Origin: Pseudomonadota bacterium
GTDB lineage: Bacteria; Pseudomonadota; Alphaproteobacteria; Rhizobiales; Xanthobacteraceae
Length of the DNA stretch: 64,000 bases
Assembly (NCBI GenBank): GCA_018242205.1
Contig: JAFECJ010000010.1
Coordinates: 61,100-125,099, forward strand
Direction: 5' to 3'
Numbering within the stretch: the first letter of the stretch is position 1; each line of letters begins with the position of its first letter. Shown piece after piece: positions 34,708 to 43,579 of this stretch. A model generated the notes under the pieces. That model had not been told where the DNA came from. It saw only the letters and a program-made list of their open reading frames with translations, and ran no database searches. Both the position numbers and the translations under genes were made by a program.

Positions 34708-35442
34708 ATGAGCCTGGATGTTTCGATCGGCGGCGCCTTCGTCGCCGGACTGCTGTCGTTCTTTTCGCCCTGCGTGTTGCCGCTGGTGCCGCCTTATCTG
34801 GCCTATATGGGCGGCGTGTCGGTGACCGAACTCCGGGACGGCGAGGACGCCGGCCGGCGCTGGCATGTGATGCTGACGGCGCTCGCTTTCGTGGCCGGGT
34901 TTTCGGCGGTCTTTGTGGCGCTCGGCGCCACGGCATCGGTTATCGGCAAGGCGGTCAGCGCCTGGCTTGGCGTGCTGAGCTACATCGCCGGCGGCCTGAT
35001 CGTGATCATGGGCCTGCACTTTCTCGGCGTCTTGCGGATCGGTCTTCTCGAGCGTACCGCGCGCGCCGACGTGACGCGCAAGCCGGGGGGACTCCTCGGA
35101 GCCTTCGTCATCGGGCTGGCCTTCGGCTTTGGCTGGAGCCCCTGTGTCGGCCCGGTGCTGGCCGCGATCCTGCTGATCGCGGGCGCCGCCGACAGCGCCG
35201 GCGAGGGCGCGCGGCTGCTGTTCGTCTATTCGCTCGGCATCGGTGTGCCGTTTCTGGTGGCCGCGGCCTTCGCCGGCGCTTTCATGCGCTGGACCGCGCG
35301 CTTCCATGCGCGGCTGGGGCTGATCGAAAAAGCGATGGGCGCCTTCCTTGTGCTTGCTGGCGTTCTGGTCTTCACCGGCCAGATGCCGACCATCGCCAAC
35401 TGGCTGATCGAGACCTTGCCGGCCTTGGGGAAAATCGGCTGA
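34708..35442 (+). CDS. ccdA: CcdA-type thiol electron transporter (SoxV-like)
   Basis: 244 residues with six transmembrane helices. The two membrane-embedded cysteines are visible in SFFSPCVLPLVPPYLAYMGG (Cys22) and FGWSPCVGPVLAAI (Cys146). CcdA/DsbD-type proteins move electrons from cytoplasmic thioredoxin to periplasmic thioredoxins; in sox loci the SoxV member serves SoxW and SoxY. Gene neighbours soxS/soxR support that. It could also serve c-type cytochrome maturation, needed for SoxXAD. Confidence 0.9.
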   Translation: MSLDVSIGGAFVAGLLSFFSPCVLPLVPPYLAYMGGVSVTELRDGEDAGRRWHVMLTALAFVAGFSAVFVALGATASVIGKAVSAWLGVLSYIAGGLIVIMGLHFLGVLRIGLLERTARADVTRKPGGLLGAFVIGLAFGFGWSPCVGPVLAAILLIAGAADSAGEGARLLFVYSLGIGVPFLVAAAFAGAFMRWTARFHARLGLIEKAMGAFLVLAGVLVFTGQMPTIANWLIETLPALGKIG

Positions 35443-35519
35443 AAGCCTGTGAATTCTGGCGCGGCCGGGTTGCCTCCGCTAACATTACGCGCTGGACGAC
35501 AGGCGAGGGATTCCGACGA

Positions 35520-36644
35520 ATGCTGACGACTTCTTTGCGGCGCTTTCGCGTGCCGGCGCTTCTGGTTGCCGCGCTGACGATGACGATCGCGGCATCGCTG
35601 ACCGCACCGGCGGCAGCCGAGGAAGAGAAAGTGCTCAACGTGTTCAACTGGAGCGACTATGTCGCGCCGGACACCATCGCGAACTTCACCAAGGAAACCG
35701 GCATCAAGGTCAATTACGACGTCTACGATTCCAATGACATCCTCGAGACCAAGCTGACGGTCGGCAAGTCGGGCTACGACGTGGTGTTTCCTTCGGCGTC
35801 GCCGTTCTTCGCGCGTCAGGTGAAGGGCGGCCTCTATCAGAAGCTCGATCTGGCGAAGATTCCGAACGCCAAGGGCGTCGACGCCAAGGTGCTGGGCCGT
35901 CTCGCCACCGTGGATCCGGGCAATGCCTACGGTCAGCCCTACATGATGGCCGGCACCGGCGTCGGCTACATCAAGAGCAAGATCGACAAATTGTTGCCGA
36001 ACGCGCCGATCGGCAGCCTCGCAATGCTGTTCGATCCCAAGGTGGTCAAGGCGCTGCAAAGCTGTGGCGTCACCGTGCTCGACGCGCCGGAGGAGGTAAT
36101 GCCTGCCGCGCTGTCCTACATGGGCAAGAGTCCGCTGAGCGTGACCACCGACGATCTTGACGCCGCCGGCAAGACGGTGAGCGCGGCGCGACCGTTCTAT
36201 CGCTACATCCACTCGTCGAAATACATCAATGATCTGGCTGGCGGCGACATCTGCGTGGCGCAGGGCTATGCCGGCGACCTGTTCCAGGCGCGCAAGCGCG
36301 CGCAGGAGGCCAAAAACGGTGTCGATATCGGCATCTTCCTGCCGAAGGAGGGCGCCGCCTTCAACATCGACGTCATGGCGATCCCGAAGGATGCGCCGCA
36401 TCCCGACAACGCGCACAAGTTCATCAACTACATCCTGACGCCGAAGGTGGTCGCCGACATCACCGCCGCGGTCGGCTACGCCAATGCAGTGCCTGCCTCG
36501 CTCGAATTCGTGCCGGCCGAGATCAAGAACGATCCGGTTGTGTTTCCGCCGGCCGACGCCAAGCTCTACACGCCGTCTTTGGTGACGCCGGCTTTCGAGC
36601 GGGCGCGCAACCGGCTGTGGACGAGCATCAAAGCCGGGAAATGA
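35520..36644 (+). CDS. potF: Periplasmic polyamine-binding protein
   Basis: 374 residues from the ATG at 35520. Signal peptide LLVAALTMTIAASLTAPAAA, then a periplasmic binding fold typical of PotD/PotF (VLNVFNWSDYVAPDTIANFTKETG, PFYRYIHSSKYINDLAGGDICVAQGYAGD, FINYILTPKVVADITAAVGYANAV). Binds putrescine or spermidine and hands it to the membrane complex. It heads a four-gene operon with 4-base ATGA overlaps throughout. Longer upstream starts would run through the ccdA gene and are not real. Confidence 0.93.
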   Translation: MLTTSLRRFRVPALLVAALTMTIAASLTAPAAAEEEKVLNVFNWSDYVAPDTIANFTKETGIKVNYDVYDSNDILETKLTVGKSGYDVVFPSASPFFARQVKGGLYQKLDLAKIPNAKGVDAKVLGRLATVDPGNAYGQPYMMAGTGVGYIKSKIDKLLPNAPIGSLAMLFDPKVVKALQSCGVTVLDAPEEVMPAALSYMGKSPLSVTTDDLDAAGKTVSAARPFYRYIHSSKYINDLAGGDICVAQGYAGDLFQARKRAQEAKNGVDIGIFLPKEGAAFNIDVMAIPKDAPHPDNAHKFINYILTPKVVADITAAVGYANAVPASLEFVPAEIKNDPVVFPPADAKLYTPSLVTPAFERARNRLWTSIKAGK

Positions 36645-37657
36645 TAGACCGGCCGGCCAGGGGCGCAGCGCCTGTCATTGCGATCGAGGGCGTAGCCAAG
36701 AGCTTCGGCGCTGTGCCGGCGGTGGCGGGCGTCACGCTCGACATCGCGCGCGGCGATTTCTTTTGCCTGGTCGGCGCCTCCGGCTCGGGCAAGACGACCT
36801 TGCTGCGCCTGATCGCCGGCTTCGAGGCGCCGGATGAAGGCCGAATCCTGATCGACGGCGAGGACATGACGAACCGGCCACCTTATGCGCGGCCGGTCAA
36901 CATGATGTTTCAGTCCTATGCGTTGTTCCCGCATCTTTCCGTCGCCGACAATGTCGGCTTCGGCCTCGAGGAGGAGCGTCGCCCGCGCGCCGAAATCCGA
37001 GAGCGCGTCGCCGCAGCGCTCGATCTGTTCGACATGGGTTCCCTTGCGGCGCGCAAGCCGCATCAATTGTCGGGCGGCCAGCGACAGCGCGTCGCGCTCG
37101 CCCGCGCGCTGGTGAAGAACCCCAAGATCCTGTTGCTCGACGAACCGCTGGCCGCGCTCGACAAGAAGCTACGTGAACGCGCCCAGCTCGAACTGGTGGC
37201 GCTGCGCGAGCGCGTCGGCATCACCTTCGTCATGGTCACGCACGACCAGGAGGAGGCGATGAGCATGGCGACGCACATCGCCCTGATGCGCGACGGCGCG
37301 CTCTGCCAGGTCGGCACGCCGCGCGAACTCTACGACGCGCCGCAGTCGCGCTTCGCCGCCGACTTTTTCGGCGCAGCCAATCTGTTCGACGAAACAGCGG
37401 GGCGGACCGTCATGGTGCGGCCGGAGCAGATGATGGTGAGCCGCGCGCACCCGTCGCGAACCGGCGTGCTGGCGGCTTCGCTCGCCAACGTCGTCTTCCT
37501 CGGCAACGCCTATGTCTGTCATTGCGCGCTCGACAGCGGAAAGGCGGTTCAGGCACGGCTGTCGCCGGCCGACATGGCGGCGCTCGGCGCGCTGAGCGCC
37601 GGTGACCGGGTCTATCTGTCCTGGGATCCGGCGGCGGCGCGTGTGCTGACGTCATGA
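36641..37657 (+). CDS. potG: Polyamine ABC transporter ATPase
   Basis: 338 residues. Starts in an ATGA overlap with the potF stop. Walker A GASGSGKTT, Q-loop MMFQSYALFPHL, signature LSGGQRQRVALARAL, Walker B KILLLDEPLAALDKKLRE and H-loop VTHDQEEAM, followed by a TOBE domain (VRPEQMMVSRAHPS). PotA/PotG type; which substrate is not decidable. Confidence 0.93.
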   Translation: MIDRPARGAAPVIAIEGVAKSFGAVPAVAGVTLDIARGDFFCLVGASGSGKTTLLRLIAGFEAPDEGRILIDGEDMTNRPPYARPVNMMFQSYALFPHLSVADNVGFGLEEERRPRAEIRERVAAALDLFDMGSLAARKPHQLSGGQRQRVALARALVKNPKILLLDEPLAALDKKLRERAQLELVALRERVGITFVMVTHDQEEAMSMATHIALMRDGALCQVGTPRELYDAPQSRFAADFFGAANLFDETAGRTVMVRPEQMMVSRAHPSRTGVLAASLANVVFLGNAYVCHCALDSGKAVQARLSPADMAALGALSAGDRVYLSWDPAAARVLTS

Positions 37658-38556
37658 CCATGGCGGCGGGCGAGGCGCGCGGGTTGCGCCGGGTCATCCT
37701 CGGCACGACGACGACGTGGCTGGCGCTGTTCACGCTGGCGCCGTTCCTGATCGTGCTGGCGATCAGCTTGGTCGAGTCGCGCTTCGGCGTGCCGCCTTAC
37801 GAGCCGTTGTTTGCGTGGAGCAAGGGCCTGTGGCCGGTCTTCAACGGCACGCTCGCCAATTATGCGACGCTCTTAACCGATCCGCTTTATCTCGAAGCCT
37901 TCGGCTCGTCCTTGCGCATTGCCGCGACCTCGGCGCTGATCACGCTGACCATTGCCTATCCGATGGCCTATGCGATTGCCCGGGCGCGCGCCGAATGGCG
38001 GTTCGGCCTGCTGATGATGATCATCCTGCCATTCTGGACGTCGTTTTTGATCCGCGTCTATGCGTGGATGGAACTGCTGAACGCCAACGGCCTGATCAAT
38101 GCGCTGCTGATCAAGCTCGGCGTTATCGATGCGCCGCTCACTTTGCTTAACACCGAGTTCGCCGTTCATCTCGGCATCGTCTATTCCTATCTTCCGTTCA
38201 TGGTGCTGCCGATCTACGCCGTGCTCGAGCGCATGGACTGGACCTTGCTCGAGGCGGCGCAGGATCTCGGCGCCGGGCCGTTCTCGGCTTTCCGTCGCGT
38301 GACATTGCCGCTGTCGCTGCCCGGGATCATCGCAGGCCTGCTCCTGGTCTTCATTCCGGCGCTCGGCGAATTCATCATCCCCGATCTGCTCGGCGGTCCG
38401 GGCACCTTGATGCTCGGTCATGTGCTGTGGACCGAGTTTTTCAACAATCACGACTGGCCGCTGGCCTCGGCGCTGGCGGTCAGCCTTTTGGTCTTGGTGC
38501 TCACCCCGGCGGCGTTGCTCTATCGCACGCTGCGGCGTGCCGAGGTGACGTCATGA
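37654..38556 (+). CDS. potH: Polyamine ABC transporter permease
   Basis: 300 residues with six transmembrane helices and the EAA loop LEAAQDLGAGPFSAFRRVTLPLSLPGI. PotB/PotH-type inner-membrane subunit. Overlaps both neighbours by 4 bases (ATGA). The proposed first codons are MTMAAGEARGLRRV. Confidence 0.92.
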   Translation: MTMAAGEARGLRRVILGTTTTWLALFTLAPFLIVLAISLVESRFGVPPYEPLFAWSKGLWPVFNGTLANYATLLTDPLYLEAFGSSLRIAATSALITLTIAYPMAYAIARARAEWRFGLLMMIILPFWTSFLIRVYAWMELLNANGLINALLIKLGVIDAPLTLLNTEFAVHLGIVYSYLPFMVLPIYAVLERMDWTLLEAAQDLGAGPFSAFRRVTLPLSLPGIIAGLLLVFIPALGEFIIPDLLGGPGTLMLGHVLWTEFFNNHDWPLASALAVSLLVLVLTPAALLYRTLRRAEVTS

Positions 38557-39353
38557 CCGGCCGCCGTTCCATCGCGCTCGTGAGCATGCTCGGCTTCGGC
38601 TATGCCTTTCTCTATCTGCCGATCGCGATCCTGATCGTTTATTCGTTCAACGACAGCCGGCTGGTCACGGTGTGGAGCCACGCCTCGCTGCGCTGGTACG
38701 GCGCGCTGCTCGACAACGACCAGTTGCTCGACGCCGCCTGGCTGTCGCTGCGCGTCGCCGCGGTCAGCGCCACGCTCTCTGCGGCGCTCGGCACTGCCGC
38801 GGCCTTCGCCTTGCAACGGCTGAGGCCGTTCTTCGTCGCGCGCGGCTACGAGGCGCTGGTGATGATGCCGCTGATCGTGCCGGAGGTGCTGATCGGCCTG
38901 TCGCTGCTGCTCTTGTTCGTGGTGCTCGGCAACACCGTTGGCTGGCCGCCCGAGCGCGGCGCGATGACGATTACGCTGGCGCATGCGAGCTTCGGCGCCG
39001 CCTATGCCACGGTCGTCATCCGCGCGCGGCTGTCGCAGCTCGATCCATCGCTCGACGAGGCCGCCGCCATCCTCGGCGCGACGCCGTGGCGGACGTTCCG
39101 CCGCGTTACCCTGCCGCTCTTGATGCCGGCGATCGCCGCCGGCTGGCTGCTGTCGTTCACGCTGTCGCTCGACGATGTGGTGGTGGCGAGCTTCGTCACC
39201 GGACCCGGCGCCTCGACATTGCCGATCGTGGTGTTCTCCAGCGTCCGTCTCGGCGTCTCGCCGCAGATCAACGCACTGGCGACCCTGATCGTCGCCTTTG
39301 TGTCGTGCCTGATCCTGGCCGCGACTCTGATGGCGCGGCGAAGGAGTGCTTAG
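38553..39353 (+). CDS. potI: Polyamine ABC transporter permease
   Basis: 266 residues with six helices and the EAA loop LDEAAAILGATPWRTFRRVTLPLLMPAI. PotC/PotI-type second permease. Starts in an ATGA overlap with potH. The gene ends one base before the end of the convergent gene at 39355. Confidence 0.92.
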   Translation: MTGRRSIALVSMLGFGYAFLYLPIAILIVYSFNDSRLVTVWSHASLRWYGALLDNDQLLDAAWLSLRVAAVSATLSAALGTAAAFALQRLRPFFVARGYEALVMMPLIVPEVLIGLSLLLLFVVLGNTVGWPPERGAMTITLAHASFGAAYATVVIRARLSQLDPSLDEAAAILGATPWRTFRRVTLPLLMPAIAAGWLLSFTLSLDDVVVASFVTGPGASTLPIVVFSSVRLGVSPQINALATLIVAFVSCLILAATLMARRRSA

Positions 39354-39354
39354 C

Positions 39355-40095
39355 TTAGCCGAAACGGAAGGCGAGCAGGTTGTCGAACGAACGCAGTTCG
39401 CTGAGAACCCGCTGCAGTAAATTGGTGTCGTGCGTCTCGATGGCTTTGGGAATGAAGCCGAGGCCATTGCGCGCGCCATCGACGAGGCGGCGGAATTCCG
39501 GGCTTTGGCGGATGTCCGGGCTGGCGATGCCGTCGCAGCGGTCCATGGTCTTGGCGTAGTCGGCGGCGCGGTCCGCCAGGTCCTTGCGCTGCTCGGCATT
39601 ATCCCAATCGATGCTGCGGTGATAGACCATGAGCTTGTCGGCGATGGCGTTGGCGTCGCGCACGCAATCGGCCAGCACGACGATGCCGGCCGATTTGCGC
39701 AAGTTATAGAGATCGGCGCGGATGCCCTCGAGCGAGGCACGCGCCGCATTGGCGCGGCCCGATTGCAGCATCATGTCGGCGGCGACGAGGCCGGTGCTGA
39801 CCTTGAGCAGGGTGGTCGTGTAGAGCTGGCCGTCCTTGAACGCCGCCGGCCGATGGCCGCCGAAGCGTTCGGTCAGCGCCGTCCAGGCCTCGCGCAGCCG
39901 GTCGATCTCCAGCGAGGCCAGATCGACATTGCCGGTGCGCAGGTAACCGTCGGCGACGCGGTTGTGTGATGCGGCGCGCTCGACGGCCGCATTAAAGTCC
40001 GCGAGATCGTCGGCGGAGGCGGCAACGGTCGTCAGCCCCAGCGTCAGGACGAGCAGGGTTGCGCGCGCAAAGTTGATCGCAAAGTTCACGGGCAT
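39355..40095 (-). CDS. Secreted helical protein next to soxW, unknown function
   Basis: 246 residues. Signal peptide ARATLLVLTLGLTTVAASA, then an almost all-helical protein (AVERAASHNRVADGYLRTGNVDLASLEIDRLREAW, LLKVSTGLVAADMMLQSGRANAARASLEG). A pair of cysteines (LADCVRD and MDRCDG) could form a disulfide. The position between pot and sox genes, divergent from soxW across a candidate sox operator (40122-40143), suggests sulfur-related regulation. I recognise no domain. Confidence 0.7.
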   Translation of the reverse strand: MPVNFAINFARATLLVLTLGLTTVAASADDLADFNAAVERAASHNRVADGYLRTGNVDLASLEIDRLREAWTALTERFGGHRPAAFKDGQLYTTTLLKVSTGLVAADMMLQSGRANAARASLEGIRADLYNLRKSAGIVVLADCVRDANAIADKLMVYHRSIDWDNAEQRKDLADRAADYAKTMDRCDGIASPDIRQSPEFRRLVDGARNGLGFIPKAIETHDTNLLQRVLSELRSFDNLLAFRFG

Positions 40096-40121
40096 GGGCC
40101 TTCACCGGGCTGTCCGACGCA

Positions 40122-40143
40122 GATATATGCTAATATGAATATC
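40122..40143. promoter_or_regulatory. Candidate sox operator before soxW
   Basis: Dyad GATATAT-N8-GAATATC (40122-40143) with the same 8-bp spacing as the sites before soxY and soxC; 5 of 7 bases of the arms match as inverted repeats. It sits between the divergent soxW and the unknown gene at 39355. Confidence 0.45.
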
Positions 40144-40177
40144 AAGGCGCGGGGAATCCGCGGGCAAGGTGAAATCG

Positions 40178-40750
40178 ATGTCAATATCCCGGCGGCATTT
40201 GATGCTTGGCGCTGTCGCGATGACGGCGCTGTCCTCCGGTTGGGCCGGCGCCGAGCCGATCCTGACCGACGACGGGCTCTACAAGGAGCCGTGGTTCCTC
40301 GAAAGCTTCCTGGAACTGCCTGAGGACTTGGACGATGCGCGCAAGGCCGGCAAGCGCTTCGTCGTGATGTGGGAGCTCAAAGGCTGCCCGTATTGCAAGG
40401 AAACGCACTTCGTCAATTTCGCCCGCGCCGATATTGCCGACTATATCAAGGCCAATTTCGTCGTTCTGCAGCTCAACATCATCGGTTCGCGCAAGGTCAA
40501 GGATTTCGACGGGCAGGAATTGTCCGAGAAGGACATGGCGGCGAAATACGGTATCCGCTTCACGCCCACCTTCCAGTTTTTCGACGAGGATAGCGCGTCG
40601 ATGAAGGGCCGCGAGCCGCAGAAGCGGGAGGTGGCACGTGCACCGGGTTATCTCAGGCCCGACGATTTCCTTGCCATGTTTCGCTTTGTCCGCGACAAGG
40701 CCTATCAGGCCAAGAGTTTCCGCGATTATTTGAAATCGCAGCCGAGCTGA
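40178..40750 (+). CDS. soxW: Periplasmic thioredoxin SoxW
   Basis: 190 residues from the ATG at 40178 (AAGG 8 bases upstream; a GTG at 40169 is an alternative). Twin-arginine-like start SRRHLMLGAVAMTALSSG, then a thioredoxin fold with the active site GCPYC (Cys70, Cys73). In the SoxVW pair, CcdA/SoxV keeps SoxW reduced in the periplasm. First gene of the right-hand sox cluster, ~190 bases before soxY. Confidence 0.88.
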   Translation: MSISRRHLMLGAVAMTALSSGWAGAEPILTDDGLYKEPWFLESFLELPEDLDDARKAGKRFVVMWELKGCPYCKETHFVNFARADIADYIKANFVVLQLNIIGSRKVKDFDGQELSEKDMAAKYGIRFTPTFQFFDEDSASMKGREPQKREVARAPGYLRPDDFLAMFRFVRDKAYQAKSFRDYLKSQPS

Positions 40751-40833
40751 TTGTTCAAAGCGATGGCGGAAAACTTATGCCACGCCGTCGGTGGCCGGGA
40801 GTAATCCCGTTCTGCCTTATGTTGCGATGCAAA

Positions 40834-40860
40834 ATTACATTCTTTCCTGTGAATATGAAT
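40834..40860. promoter_or_regulatory. Dyad operator candidate before soxY
   Basis: ATTACATTC-N8-GAATATGAAT, an inverted repeat with arms ATTC/GAAT at the core. The same sequence with the same spacing precedes soxC (45340). It lies 80 bases before the soxY start. Confidence 0.6.
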
Positions 40861-40939
40861 TGACCTTGCTATTGTCGCCGTTATGGTCGGTTCATGCGGG
40901 GCGGGCGGCCGCTCCAAGAAATATCCGGGAGGAGTCTCG

Positions 40940-41395
40940 ATGCAGCAAATCTCTCGTCGTGCGGCTTTGGCGCTGGGCGCCGCCGGCGCGACGTTGTCCC
41001 TGATCGGTTGGAGCAGGGACGCGCAAGCGACCCCCGATGCCGCCAAGGCCGAGATCGCCAAGTTTACCGGCGGCAAGGCGCCGACCGCGGGCAAGATCTC
41101 GATCGATCTTCCGGAGATCGCGGAAAACGGCAACACCGTGCCGCTATCGATTTCGGTCGACGCGCCGATGACCGCCGACGATCACGTCACCGACGTTCTC
41201 GTGCTCGCCGAAGGCAATCCGAACCCCGGCGTTGCGACGTTCCATTTCACGCCGATGTCGGGCAAGGCGGAAGCCTCCACCCGTATCCGGCTTGCCACCA
41301 CGCAGAACATCGTGGTGACCGCCAAGACCTCGAAGGGCGCGTTCTATACGGCGTCCAAACTGGTCAAGGTCACCATTGGCGGCTGCGGCGGCTGA
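40940..41395 (+). CDS. soxY: Thiosulfate-oxidation carrier protein SoxY
   Basis: 151 residues from the ATG at 40940 (GGGAGGAG upstream). Tat signal QQISRRAALALGAAGATLSL, an Ig-like fold, and the C-terminal GGCGG motif whose cysteine covalently carries the sulfur substrate through the Sox cycle. Forms the SoxYZ heterodimer in the periplasm; partner is the next gene. Confidence 0.96.
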   Translation: MQQISRRAALALGAAGATLSLIGWSRDAQATPDAAKAEIAKFTGGKAPTAGKISIDLPEIAENGNTVPLSISVDAPMTADDHVTDVLVLAEGNPNPGVATFHFTPMSGKAEASTRIRLATTQNIVVTAKTSKGAFYTASKLVKVTIGGCGG

Positions 41396-41423
41396 ACTCA
41401 GAACGAATTTTCAGGAGGCGACG

Positions 41424-41747
41424 ATGGCGGACACGCCGAAGATCCGAGTGCCGAAGACGGCCAAGAAGGGCGAGATCATCGAGATCAAGACCCTGATGCC
41501 CCACATCATGGAATCCGGTCAGCGCAAGGATAAGGATGGCAAGATCATCCCGCGCAAGATCATCAACAAGTTCGTTGCCGAGCTTGACGGCAAGCCGGTG
41601 TTTTCGGCGACGCTCGAGCCGGCGATCGCGGCCAATCCCTATATGCAATTCTACGCCAAGGTCGAGGCCAGCGGCACTTTCAAGTTCTCCTGGACCGACG
41701 ACGACGGTACCGTGACCACGGCGGAATCGAAGATCACCGTCAGCTGA
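41424..41747 (+). CDS. soxZ: SoxYZ carrier subunit SoxZ
   Basis: 107 residues, no signal peptide (exported as a hitch-hiker with SoxY by the Tat system). Typical motifs IEIKTLMPHIMESGQRKD and FYAKVEASGTFKFSWTDDDG. AGGAGG lies before the ATG at 41424, 28 bases after soxY. Confidence 0.96.
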   Translation: MADTPKIRVPKTAKKGEIIEIKTLMPHIMESGQRKDKDGKIIPRKIINKFVAELDGKPVFSATLEPAIAANPYMQFYAKVEASGTFKFSWTDDDGTVTTAESKITVS

Positions 41748-41899
41748 CCGCCCGGTCCGGCGCCTCGCGAGGCGAAGGCGAGGCGCTCGCATCGGGAAGG
41801 ATTCGAATAAGACGTGGCGAAATTTGCGAAGCGCGTCGAATCGAGGAATGCAACCAGGATAAGGTTGCGTCAATAAAAGCCAGGCTGGGAGGACAACCG

Positions 41900-42259
41900 A
41901 TGGAACTGAGGCAATCTCATCTTGTATTGGCGGCCGTGGCGAGCGGCCTCATCGGCGCCGCCGTGCTGGGCTGGAGCGCCGCCTCGGCTGCGCCGGCGGA
42001 CGGCCAAAAATTGGCGTTCGATCGCGGCAAGGGAAACTGCCTGACCTGCCATGAGATCAAGGACGGCCCGGCGCCCGGCAATCTGGGGCCGGCGCTGAAT
42101 GACATGAAGGCGCGCTTTCCGGACCGCAAAGAGCTCATCGCGATCATATCCGATGAGACCAAGCGCAACGCGCTCACCGTGATGCCGCCGTTCAAGCGAA
42201 ACCTGATTTTGAACGACAAGGAAATCGAGGAGATCGTCGATTTCCTTTACACTCTATAG
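41900..42259 (+). CDS. soxX: Monoheme cytochrome c SoxX
   Basis: 119 residues. Signal peptide LVLAAVASGLIGAAVLGWSAASA, then a small cytochrome c with heme site C47-L-T-C50-H51 and the distal Met95 (LTVMPPFKR). SoxXA joins thiosulfate to the SoxY cysteine and sends the electrons to the cytochromes. The 152-base gap after soxZ holds a GCAACC / GGTTGC hairpin (41850-41868) and a CGCCTCGCGAGGCG palindrome (41761-41774). Confidence 0.95.
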   Translation: MELRQSHLVLAAVASGLIGAAVLGWSAASAAPADGQKLAFDRGKGNCLTCHEIKDGPAPGNLGPALNDMKARFPDRKELIAIISDETKRNALTVMPPFKRNLILNDKEIEEIVDFLYTL

Positions 42260-42331
42260 GACGAAGCGCTCGGACTCAGCGTGTCGATAAAAAGATCGAG
42301 CCTGAACGGCTGAAATTGCAGGGAGGATTGA

Positions 42332-43174
42332 ATGCTGCGCAAGATATTCGTAGCGGCTGTATTCGTGATTGGCGCGGCGCAGCCTCTGCTGGCCGACAAT
42401 GCCGTCGATCCGCAGGCGGATTTCAAGGCATTTCGGGAGTACTTCACCAAGCGTTTCCCCAAAGTGCAGCTGAACGATTTCGTCAACGGCCCTTATTCGA
42501 TGGACGAGGGGCTGCGCAAGCAGTGGCAGCAGATCGAAGAGTTTCCCCCTTACGAATTCGCGGTGGAACACGGCAAGGAAGCATTCGCGAAGCCGTTCAA
42601 GAACGGCAAGACCCTCGGTGACTGCTTCCCCAACAAGGGCGTCGGCATTCGCCAGAACTATCCCTATTTCGACACCAAGTCCGGCGAAGTGATCACGCTG
42701 GAACTCGCGCTCAACCAGTGCCTCGAAGCCAACGGCGAAAAGCCGCTCAGCTACACCTCGCAAGACATGGCCGCATTGACGGCCTATATGGCCTTCACGT
42801 CGCGCGGCAAACCGTTCGACATCAAGATTCCGAACGATCCGAGGGCGCTCGCGGCTTATCGCAGCGGCGAGGAATATTTCTACACGCGACGCGGTCAGCT
42901 CAATTTTTCCTGCGCGAGCTGCCATGTGCAAAACCCGGGCGGGCATATCCGCACCGAGGTTCTCGCGCCGGCGCTTGGCATTCTCAACGCCATGCCGATC
43001 TACCGTTCCGCGTGGGAGAACATGGGCACGATCACGCGCCGCTTTCAGACCTGCAACAGTCAGGTGCGCGGCGTTCCGCTCCCGGGGCAGGACGTGCTCT
43101 ACCGCAACGTCGAATATTATCTCTCTTACATGGGCAACGGTCTGCCGATCTCGGGACCGGGCGCGCGTCCATAA
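42332..43174 (+). CDS. soxA: Sulfur-binding cytochrome SoxA, monoheme type
   Basis: 280 residues. Signal peptide RKIFVAAVFVIGAAQPLLA, then an N-terminal lobe with DCFPNKG (Cys98) and NQCLEANG (Cys130) instead of a heme site, and the catalytic heme site CASCH (194-198). Cys241 (FQTCNSQV) is the heme ligand that forms the persulfide. This is the monoheme SoxA class, without the second heme seen in Rhodovulum-type SoxA. It pairs with SoxX. Confidence 0.95.
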   Translation: MLRKIFVAAVFVIGAAQPLLADNAVDPQADFKAFREYFTKRFPKVQLNDFVNGPYSMDEGLRKQWQQIEEFPPYEFAVEHGKEAFAKPFKNGKTLGDCFPNKGVGIRQNYPYFDTKSGEVITLELALNQCLEANGEKPLSYTSQDMAALTAYMAFTSRGKPFDIKIPNDPRALAAYRSGEEYFYTRRGQLNFSCASCHVQNPGGHIRTEVLAPALGILNAMPIYRSAWENMGTITRRFQTCNSQVRGVPLPGQDVLYRNVEYYLSYMGNGLPISGPGARP

Positions 43175-43227
43175 ACAGGGTCAAAGGCGGTCTGCTTGAC
43201 GGTTCGCCGACATTTTGGAGGAAACAC

Positions 43228-43542
43228 ATGCGCACCCGTGCTCTGATCCGGCTGGCGGTCATTCTCTCGGTCGCGGGCCTGACGACGGCGGCCTTGGCCG
43301 CATCCGCGGATGACTTCAAGGCAGCGCTCGCCAAGGCCGAAGCGGCGAACAAGCAAGCCGGCGCGCTCAAGAATCAATGGACGACGACGAAGGACGCGCT
43401 CAAGGCGGCCAAGAAGGCCGCCGACGGCGGCAAATTCGACGAGGCCGTCGCGCACGCCAATCAGGCCGAGGCCTTGGCCAAGGCGTCGATCGCGCAGGCC
43501 GAGGCGGAAAAGACGGCCTGGACGGCTGCCGTGGTCCGCTGA
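43228..43542 (+). CDS. SoxXA-binding protein (SoxK/SAXB-like)
   Basis: 104 residues. Signal peptide (ALIRLAVILSVAGLTTAALA) then one long helical Lys/Ala-rich stretch (DDFKAALAKAEAANKQAGALKNQW, KAADGGKFDEAVAHANQAEALAKASI), matching the small SoxXA-binding proteins that complete the SoxXA complex in several sulfur oxidisers. GGAGGAAAC precedes the ATG. Gene order soxX-soxA-this-soxB supports the role. Confidence 0.82.
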   Translation: MRTRALIRLAVILSVAGLTTAALAASADDFKAALAKAEAANKQAGALKNQWTTTKDALKAAKKAADGGKFDEAVAHANQAEALAKASIAQAEAEKTAWTAAVVR

Positions 43543-43579
43543 ACTCCGCGCCATTTATTGTCGAGAGCGGTAGAGCAAG

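Noticed and set aside
34626..35519. Upstream extension of the potF reading frame to 34626
   Set aside because: The extension lies antiphase over ccdA, is Arg-rich and would destroy the potF signal peptide; the ATG at 35520 gives a normal PotF.
40178..40750. DsbA-type or cytochrome-c-maturation thioredoxin instead of SoxW
   Set aside because: A GCPYC site alone would allow this, but the position next to soxY and the SoxW-like WELKGCPYCKETH segment favour SoxW.
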